From Chara braunii (Eukaryota > Streptophyta > Charophyceae > Charales > Characeae): a stretch of 20,934 bases of DNA. This document shows, piece after piece, positions 8,956 to 16,426 of the stretch. The stretch is taken from positions 2,991,481-3,012,414 of the forward strand of contig BFEA01000095.1 in assembly GCA_003427395.1 (NCBI GenBank). The letters run 5' to 3'. The notes under the pieces were generated by a model. It was not told the DNA's origin and searched no databases. It saw only the letters and a list, made by a program, of their open reading frames with translations. A program made the translations under genes and the position numbers. Position 1 is the first letter of the stretch. Every line of letters begins with the position of its first letter.

Positions 8956-10352
8956 CTTTAGGCTTAGGCGATTCTGGATCGCGGGATGGATCATCGGTGA
9001 TCGGCAAATTTGCCGCGCTGGCGAACTCCAGCTGTGGTTTCCTGGCCGCGATTTTGTCTCGTTTGCGCGCCGCTTCGGGATCTTCCGCCTGCTCCGCTTT
9101 TGTCCGCTCGAGCTCCTGCGCCGAGATCTCCCACTCAGACTCCTGTGTTCCAACTCGCCCTCTTCTTCTTCTTCCTCGTCTTCTTCCTCGTTTTCGCTGT
9201 GCTCTCCCTCGCTATGCTCAATGTAACTGCCCTCCTCTGGGGTTTCCTCCTCCTCGTCCTCTTCTACGGCGGCGCTTTCTTCCTCTATCACTATCTCTTC
9301 GTCCTCGGAGGCCGCCCGATCTTGAAAAAAGGTGAGATCGATGATCTCCCACGGGTTTAGATAATCCCGCTGCGATGGCAAGTTGCGGCTGCTTCCTGGC
9401 TCTTCCAGGCACGACGACCACTGAAGGTACGACGTCAAAGTCCGAGTGGGGACGTGTGGAATGGGACTTTCGTCACTCTGTGAGACAATCTCGAGAGGGA
9501 GATCGTCTACCAACTGCGCAAGGGGGGCCGTGAGCTCATGTGCGATCAGCTGGCGATGGTCGTGCCACACCGATCCAAAGAGAAATCCGAGAAGATCGCC
9601 TTGTACGTCCGTTCGCCAGGCTTGGACGATCAGTAACTCCAGGTACTCGGCCCACTCGCGATGTTCCTCATCTCTCGTCCATGTAAGCCTTACCCTGACC
9701 AGACACACAGAAAGATCGACGAAATGCTCGCACCACAGCCGCCACTGCCTTGGATCGAGAAAGGGGACAGGGAGCGGTTCTAGACAGAAAGAGAAGCGAG
9801 GATGGACTCTGGACTGCCAAAAGGTGGGGAAGAGAGACTGGAAGGCAAAGGTTGAAAGTCAAGAATGGTTCATTGAGGATGGGGGAAGGGGATGAGTTCG
9901 GGAAGCACCACCGCCGGCTCGTGCTGGAACGCTTGAATCCCACCGAGCTCGACGTCGTCCGTGGGGAAAAGGTTATCCCCGTGGCGCGTAAGCCAGTGGT
10001 TCCACTCCGTTGCCAGTTGCTGCGCTCACTCCCTCAGTGACGTCCGGATGGTCGTTTGTCGCACCGCACTGACCGTACTGATATCCCTGCTAAAGCCGAT
10101 GACCGTGGACACGTGGCTTACCCCAGGAGCTGACCGCCGATGGACAGCCACCACTTCTGCCAGTACAACTGCCTGCGGACTGCCCGCGAATCGGAATTCG
10201 GCTGTTGCGTACACTCCCGAAGTGCAGAAGAAATGTGCCAGTCATAGAAGATCCAGATTGAACCGTGGATGATGAACCTGCCGAATCGTTGAGATGTATC
10301 CTCATGGCATTAAGAGATGGTCATTGAGGGCTCGCTCCGTGAGAAAGCTCAT
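8912..10352 (-). pseudogene. ORF-X: broken accessory ORF after integrase
   Basis: The ATG (10350-10352) overlaps the integrase stop as ATGA. Protein-like sequence continues in that frame past TGA codons at 10302, 10242, 10026 and 9870. It then shifts frame near 9860-9790 and again near 9143, ending at TGA 8912-8914. An undamaged version would be roughly 480 residues. Visible traits are a Trp- and Leu-rich middle (about 9850-9500), a long Asp/Glu stretch (about 9330-9150) and a Lys/Glu/Ala-rich segment that looks helical and possibly coiled (about 9130-9020). No family is recognised. The acidic stretch suggests a DNA- or histone-mimicking or regulatory tail, but that is inference. The reading frame was chosen by composition, so the details are uncertain. 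Confidence 0.5.
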
Positions 10353-11693
10353 GGCGATGGTGGCGGGGACGGAGTATGGGATAAAGCAAGAGATGCGGGG
10401 GAAGAAGATAGCGATAGAGAGTCGTCGTCTTCCTCCGAAGAAAAAGATGGCACTGGAGATGGGGAAGAAGGGAGGGGATGTAGGTAAGACACATGGCGAA
10501 CGATCGGGCACGCCGATCGACTTTCGGAGACTTCTGGCACGAGGCGCACGGTGTTCACTCCGTTCGGTTCAAGCTCGATCACTCGGAATCGCCCGAAGAA
10601 TCGTGGCGCTATCTTACCCTGGCGAGCATATTTCCTTACCTGCACCAAGTCCCCTAATTTGTACTGGGGTCGAGGACCCGCATTCCCGTTTGGGGCCTCG
10701 TAACTACGGACCTGTCGGTCGTGGGCCAACTCGGTCATTTTCTGGCGTTTTCGAGCTAACCAGGGCAGGGACCTCTCCATCAGCTCCAGGTGTCGCTTGG
10801 CCTTGTCTCGAATCGTGGTCCTTGTGGGCCGTTGGTTCAACGAAGATTCGTCCGGGATGCTCGGTATCGAAACACAAGCCACACTATTGGTCCTTAACTG
10901 AAACGGGCTTTGGCCCGTAGATTCGTGGGGCGTTCCTCGATGGACCGCCAAGATGTGATCTACGATATCGGGCCAGGGCCTGGGGTCTAGTGCCGCGATA
11001 TTACGTCGAAGCACAGTCTTTATCACCCTATTCACATTTTCTACCAGCCCGTTGGATTGCGACATGTGGGGTGCGGTGTTCCGAATAGCGACACCGTGTA
11101 TGACTAGGTTCCTCAAGACTTCCCCCCTAAATTCTACCCCATTGTCAATCAGAATTTCCTCCGTGTCCTGCTGCATCCCTAAAAACCGATTGACGTATCG
11201 CACAATTTCAGCCGCCTGTCGCATACGACAGGGATACCGCTTCAATCCATTTCAAAAAGTGGTTCACGAACACGAGTAGGATTGAATATTCACAGCTATT
11301 GGGTCCAGGGGGCACCACTATATCGGTAGTATTCATGCTAACCCTTTGGAAAGGCTGTTCAACTACCGCTGGTACTATCGATCTTGGCGGCTGAATCGGC
11401 GCCTTATCGGCGGCACAAACCTGACAGTTCGCGACGATAAATTTCACATCGTCACGAATATTGGACCAGTACCACTCATTTTTGTCGATTGCAGCCTCCG
11501 TGATCCGTACGGCAAAATGAACAGCCGTTTCCTTCTGCGCTGTCTTTACCCAGTCATACCTCATGAACGGGTGCGGCACTACCATCCAAATCCCACTACC
11601 ATCCGTTTTTCGTTTTTCCAACCGTCCCTCATTCCAGCGGTAGTCCTGAGCGCTTTCATTGGCCCTCCTCCGATCTTCCTTGGTGAAGCCCTA
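10349..11693 (-). pseudogene. Integrase (degenerate)
   Basis: Integrase inserts the element's DNA copy into the host genome. From the N-terminus there is a zinc-binding region with CQVC (about 11450) and one clear upstream His; the partner His position appears to be Gln. The catalytic core follows: the first Asp, expected in VSMDT, is Asn (AAT, 11331-11333), while IDNG and the Glu of NGLVE are intact. A C-terminal GDLV...GKIAPRFFGRF segment matches the GPY/F domain. After it comes a Ser/Pro tail with EEDDD and no chromodomain. Damage: a TAG at 11691 joins it to the preceding frame, and an extra G in a GG run near 11220 shifts the frame within the core. The stop TGA (10349-10351) overlaps the ATG of ORF-X. 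Loss of the catalytic Asp alone would make it inactive. Confidence 0.9.
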
Positions 11694-12190
11694 GAGGGGG
11701 TTGCCCACTAGGGTAGAAATCAAGGCTATATCCGTCCATACTTCGGCCCTTCTAAACTTCCGGGTCTTTTCCAACCCTTCTGACGTGGCATTTAGAAAGC
11801 GAGCCTCAGTCGGGATCTTGCCGACCCGAAACAGGGGACACAGCCAAGGCTTGTTGTCGTTTCGGTACTGGATGCACGAGCCGTGGGCTCGTGCGACGCA
11901 CTGTCGACAATCTACCCATTCCGCATACCCTTCCCCATTAGCGCGCATAGAGACCGAGTATACTCGAGAAATGGCTTCGCAAAAATAACAATATTTATCA
12001 GGTAACGAGAGAAGAGATGAGGAGGAGAGGGGAGAGAGAGGGGTTACAGGGTTACCTCCGTCACCCATTGCCACTGACCTGCTTCTTGCCACGTGGAAGG
12101 ACTGCCACTTGTTCGTACTTGGGCCCGTTCGCCGACTCTGGTTCCTTCCACGAGGTAATCTCTTCCGCATTAGGCACTTTAGTTGGTCAC
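11691..12190 (-). pseudogene. Pol segment with a PHD-type zinc finger
   Basis: This segment joins RNase H to integrase. After a hydrophilic linker and a frameshift near 12063-12090, residues encoded by 11829-11990 show C-x2-C, 23 residues, C-x2-C-x4-H-x2-C, 11 residues, then W-L-C-P-L-F. This is the Cys4-His-Cys3 spacing of a PHD finger, including the Trp two residues before the seventh ligand. The eighth ligand is Phe (TTT) where TGT would give Cys. PHD fingers usually read histone H3 tails, so a role in target choice or chromatin tethering is a reasonable inference. I do not know of this domain as a standard part of Ty3/gypsy pol. About 40 residues after the finger lead to TAG 11691. Alternative: an unrelated zinc-binding module with similar spacing. 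Confidence 0.65.
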
Positions 12191-12646
12191 TGCAGACGCG
12201 TCAGCCCGTCCGCGTTGCCGTGCCTCTCCGTCTTCCGATGGATGATGTCATAGTCATACTCTTGTAAGCGCACTGCCCATCATCCAATCATGCCCGTATA
12301 ATTGGTGAGTCTCTTTAGCGCTAACAGGGGCTCATGATCGGTGACAAGGAGGAACTTCTGTCCATACAGATACGGATGGAAGTGCTGGATTCCCCACACT
12401 ACCGCGTAGCATTCGCCTTGTGGAGCAGAGTCGTTCTTTCGTTCATCTGGTACAGTTCGTGATGCATATTCAATGACATGCTCTCGACCACCGTTCCCCT
12501 TCTGTGCTAAAATAGCGGAAATAGCCTCCGGCTGCTAGTCCGTGATGAGAATGAATTGCTTCGAGGGGTGCGGTCGGATCAAAATAGGTGTCGTTGCTAA
12601 AGCTTCCTTGAGGGTCGCGAAGGCCTGCTCGCACTCTGCGTCAACT
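12187..12646 (-). pseudogene. RNase H domain (degenerate)
   Basis: RNase H removes RNA from the RNA-DNA hybrid during reverse transcription. Going 5' to 3' the segment shows ECEQAFATLKEAL, FILITD with the first catalytic Asp, a region with EYASRTV, QGECYAVVWG with the conserved Glu, FLLVTDHEPL with a further Asp, and HGNADGLTR at the end. Breaks: a missing base near 12645, where Trp would be expected after PLS, separates it from the RT frame; TAG at 12535-12537 directly follows ITD; TGA at 12280-12282 occupies an Arg position before WAVRLQEYD; and TGA at 12187-12189 ends the frame. The catalytic residues I can identify are still present. Confidence 0.9.
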
Positions 12647-13771
12647 GAGGGGCTGGTCCTTCCGTAATGGGTTCGTTAAGGGTCGCGCGATCGCGGCGAA
12701 GCCCTTGATGAACCGTCGATAGTATGAAGCCAGTCCCAAGAAGGCTCGAACCTGCATCAGTGACGTGGGAACAGGGGCTTCCTTCACCGTTGCGACCTTT
12801 CTTGAGTCAGGCCGCAGTCCTCCACGTGTCACAACGTAGCCTAGGAATGAAATTTCAGAGAGGAAAAATTCGCCCTTTTCGAGCGCAATCTTGAATCCGG
12901 CGTCTCGTAGGGCGCCCAGTGTCCACTCGATGTATTGTGCATGTCCATGATAGGTTTCCGAGTAGACCAGGATATCGTCCACATACACAATGACGCAGAA
13001 GTTGATCATCATCCATTGCGTGAGCCGTGTCTTGTTGACAAAGTTCTGGAACGTGACATTCATAGCTCGCTGAAACGTAGTCGGCGCGTTGCATATACCC
13101 ATCGGACACCGAACCCACTGCCACGTGCCTTCAAACAATACGAAGCCCGTCTTCGGCCGATCTTCCTCCTTAATCAGAATGTGATGGAAGCCATGCCGTA
13201 TATCAAACTTACTGAAATAATTAGCACACCCAATCGCATCCAGCAAATCATCAATCATGGGGAGGGGATACACATCTTTGATCGTGATGTCATTCAACTT
13301 GTGATAATCGATGCATATGCGAATCGATCCATTCTTTTTTGGTACTAATACTATTGGAAATGACCAACGTCCGGCGGCGGGATCAATCCATGCGCTTGCT
13401 TCAAATTATCGAATTCGTTCGAAAGCCTTTTTCCGTTCCACCAGCGAATATCTGTACGGCTTGCAGTGAATTGGAGAATGATTTCCCGTTTGAATCTCGT
13501 GCTGTATGACTAGCGACAGTCCAATATCTGTGTCTGTTACACTAATTGCTTCTTTGTATTCTTCTTGTATGTCCGCGATGAAGTGATGGATCTCCTCAGG
13601 CAGGTATTGGGGCACGTCCAACTCGTAGGGCTCACCCCATATTCTTACATCGATGTGTTTGGTGTTTGTCCGCCTAATGTTTTCCGACGGGGGCACAAAG
13701 ATAAACGAATTATCAGACCACCAGGAGAACACCGTGGCCATCATTTGTGCATCCTGTTCTCGGATGGCCAC
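12641..13771 (-). pseudogene. Reverse transcriptase (degenerate)
   Basis: This domain copies the element RNA into DNA. The N-terminal approach has HEIQTG...PYRYS, then FPIVLVPKKNGSIRICIDY, FSKFDIRHGFHHI with the first catalytic Asp, TFQRAMN, and the YVDD box (12974-12985) in VIVYVDDILVYS. It continues through FLGYVV and the connection motif RAFLGLASYYRRFI, all typical of Ty3/gypsy. One nonsense codon, TAA at 13406-13408, interrupts the frame between the approach and the fingers. A frameshift near 13770 separates it from the linker upstream, and one near 12645 from RNase H. The catalytic Asp residues are intact, so damage here is limited to the stop and its borders. Confidence 0.95.
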
Positions 13772-14223
13772 GTGTCACCCCGTCTCGAATGTCTTGCCAC
13801 GACACAGGTTTGGTTGCGATCTTGATCCCGAGTCCGCTTTCGAGGCGCTCAGGGGGTTCCAAAGAGTTGATCTCTACCCCCAACCGTAAAAATCGGACTT
13901 CTTGTGCGGGTGTCAATAGAGACTTCAGGAGGTCTGTGATATTGTAGTAGTGTCTTTTGTCATTGTATGGGGCGAGAAGAGGGGAGATCCCTTCGTACAG
14001 GGTTTGAGAGGGTTCCAAGGAGTCGACCATCCTCGAGATCTGTACGAGAGGTTCTCCCATAATCATTGTTTGTGTTGTTTGTAAATCTGGGTTAGTTCTG
14101 ATCGGGGCGTTGTCGTTCGTTCGCTGAAAAGAGGTAATAAATATGTTCTCGTGCCATTTCCAGAATTACGGGATCATCATCATCGTCACTACTTTCTGCG
14201 TCCTTGGGTGTCTGTCCGTTGTC
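13713..14223 (-). pseudogene. Linker between protease and reverse transcriptase
   Basis: The reading frame continues past TAG 14224 with an Asp-rich patch (five consecutive Asp), then shifts frame near 14110 in a tandem GAAC/GAACG run. It goes on as a leucine-rich stretch with many charged residues to about 13770, where another frameshift leads into the RT approach. I recognise no domain. It has the length and position of the variable spacer between protease and RT in Ty3/gypsy polyproteins. Confidence 0.6.
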
Positions 14224-15581
14224 CTAGATAATCACGCGAAGAGTCCCCGTCATCGCAGGGGAAACTCGTGGGGCTACATTAGTCGTGGTCCGTAGAGTCA
14301 GTCTCATCGGTACAACATAGGGTTTTCCTCCTGTATTTCGGAGAATGATCGATCGTCTTTCAAAATCCAGATTGGCTCGTAGGGCTACGAAAGAGGGGAG
14401 ACCAAAAAGAACGTCGTAGGTATTATTATCCAAAACCACGACGTTGCCCAAAGCGTGCACCTTCCCTAATCGAAAAGCAACATTGGTCATCCGTCCCACC
14501 GGTTTGATTTTTTCTTCGTCCGCTGAAACGAGTTGATCTCTTTCGGTGAGCATGATCAGATCGTTTTTTCTCCCTGCTCTTTCAACTACTTATAGCGAGA
14601 TAGGCAAAACAGCAGCTCCTGAATCGATAATGGCATTGTATGGAACTCCCCAAACCTCGATGTCGCATTCCGCGGATTTCCATGGGATCGGTTGGATCCG
14701 CCGGAAGTGATCATCTTTATGTATCAGTCCTATGCGTATGGGATCAGAAGTGCTTGTGGCATTTTCGTCTGGCATTGGCCTCTTCGTTTTCATATTTGTT
14801 GTTCGGGCAAGAGCGAATCGTTTCTGATTTGCTTTGCAGTGTCGCAACATTCGTTTGTTAGCCTGTTCCGATATAGAAAGCAGATGACCGATTAGAAGAG
14901 GAATTCGATGGTCTAATACTCGGATGATGTTCAAAACATCGATCTCGCTAGTGACGAAGATGGGTCCTCCCGACTCCATTTCTCCTGGAGAAGGTCGCCA
15001 CTCTGCCACCTCTTTCTGTTCCGGCGCATGTATGATCGTTCCAATCATTCCTAGCCCTGGATATCCAAGCGATACATATTGATCCAACGGAATGAGCTCA
15101 GCAGCTTCTTCCGTGGTAGCTAACGTACTACTTTCGCCCTCCATTTCTTCCATCAGAGCTCCTACTCGTCCCGGTCCATTAGCGATAGGAGCTGCTGTCA
15201 TTGGTGCGACCCCGACCCTTGGTTGTGGGGGCCGATGAGGGAAGTCTCGAGCTAGATGCCCTGGTTGATGGCATGCATAACAGACGTTCAAATTAATCGC
15301 GGCTCCTCCGAGAACAGGTGTCGAGGCCAGTCCTTGCTGGATTGGGGTGGCACATACTGCAATGGGTTGCATATTTCTCATCATGGCTTCCAACCGAGCA
15401 TTATGCTCTTACTGTTCCGTTTTGCTTTCCTGGATTAGGCTAGTTAGCGTTTGGTCAGTTCCAAAATGGCGGTTGATTCGTTCGACCTTGCAGGGTTCTC
15501 AATTGGTGGCAGGGGTGCCGTCGTTACAGGTGCTGGCATCACAGGAACAAGAGCGCTCGTGATCACACTAGGGGTCGTCAT
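14224..15581 (-). pseudogene. Zinc knuckle and aspartic protease region
   Basis: This segment begins at an ATG (15579-15581) that overlaps the preceding stop as ATGA, shifts frame near 15485 and crosses TAA 15409-15411. A CCHC-type zinc knuckle lies at 15241-15282: C-x2-C-x4-H-x4, but with Phe (TTC) at the last ligand, so zinc and RNA binding are probably lost. Downstream, IIDSGA (DSGA at 14614-14625) is the active site of a retropepsin-like aspartic protease. After TAA 14590-14592 the same frame continues with VLFGLPSF, which resembles the second conserved protease motif (usually LGLPWL). It stops at TAG 14224-14226. The protease would process Gag and Pol. The knuckle being in the second frame, not the capsid frame, is noteworthy. 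Confidence 0.85.
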
Positions 15582-16374
15582 TTAGGGGCTATTTGTTCCA
15601 GATAGGTAACAGGGCCTGACACGAACCCCATGTTTTCGAACTTGTTTTGCAACGCGGCCAGCTCAGCCCTTGCCCTCGCAAGTTCGGATGAGTCTCCTTC
15701 CTTAGAATAGTCTTCTCCTTCTAGGAAACTCGCCGCGAACTTTCGTTCGATCTCCTCTGCAGCGGCCATAATCTGTTGCAGCGTATGATTGATGAGGGAG
15801 AACTGTTTCCGCAGTTTCGCCCTTATCGTTCGGCTCCATCGATAAACAAATCTCTCACTACTTGCTCACCCCGCTTAGTTTTCACAAACATTCGGTAGAA
15901 TCGGTTTCGATATTCTGCGATAGATTCGAGAGGTTTTTCTTTAATCATGAAGAGCGCTTGCTCTGGATGGACATAATCGAATCGATTCAAAAAATCTCGC
16001 TCAAAAGTCGGAAGATTTACCCATACAGAGGTACTAAACCAATGATGAGTGTCTCCTCCTAATCGGGCGGGAATATTTACCTGAGCTTCGTTATCATCAG
16101 ACTGTTGTGCCCTGAGCGTGGCCAACCGTGCTCCCGCTAGATGATGTGCAGGGTCAAACAGATAGAGATCATATGGCATCATGGGAGCCCGTGCTCGTGG
16201 GGCGGGTTGATTAAGATTTTGTTGTTGATTGACATTCTGCTGTGGGTTCGGATTCTGTGGATTAGCATTCATGTTGGTTACCCGTCGATTAGCCGATTGA
16301 CTCCTGGTGATGACGGGGTCGCGTCTGTGCGCGTTCCGAGGTCGAGGTCGCCCTCGGTTAGCCAGCTCGCTCAA
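15578..16374 (-). pseudogene. Gag capsid region (degenerate)
   Basis: Gag forms the virus-like particle that packages the element RNA. The open frame begins just after a TAA; its first codon is TTG, and the first in-frame ATG is at 16270-16272, so the true start is uncertain or lost. An Arg-rich and Asn/Gln/Pro-rich N-terminus precedes the retrotransposon-gag core, recognisable from W-x-N-L-P-TFERDFLNRFDY and ESIAEYRNRFYRM (about 15900-16010). A missing base near 15825 stops the frame; the next frame carries on with a helical region and a Glu/Ala-rich stretch to TGA 15578-15580. It starts only about 40 bases after the primer-binding site, an unusually short leader. Confidence 0.85.
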
Positions 16375-16413
16375 TTATTGTGATGTTAATCCTTACAACT
16401 CGGCCACGTGTCG

Positions 16414-16426
16414 GGCTCCGATACCA
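16414..16426 (-). promoter_or_regulatory. Primer-binding site for initiator Met tRNA
   Basis: The minus strand reads TGGTATCGGAGCC, one base from the TGGTATCAGAGCC complementary to the 3' end of plant initiator tRNA-Met; the difference allows a G-U pair. It would prime minus-strand DNA synthesis. It directly abuts the 5' LTR and fixes the element's orientation. Its first bases overlap the last bases shared with the LTR, because the normal LTR end is missing here. Confidence 0.85.

Noticed and set aside
8823-9335. 170-codon plus-strand ORF
   Set aside because: It is the antisense shadow of the Asp/Glu-rich part of ORF-X; its Ser/Leu/Arg composition follows from that.
8914-9708. Treating the whole 429-codon minus-strand frame (8419-9708) as one protein
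   Set aside because: Between about 9143 and 8914 another frame reads far more like protein (Lys/Glu/Ala-rich helix) and ends at TGA 8912. The long frame seems to join the middle of ORF-X to ORF-Y by chance.
10352-11250. Chromodomain at the integrase C-terminus
   Set aside because: After the GPY/F-like segment only a Ser/Pro tail with an acidic patch is present; the aromatic-cage pattern of a chromodomain is absent.
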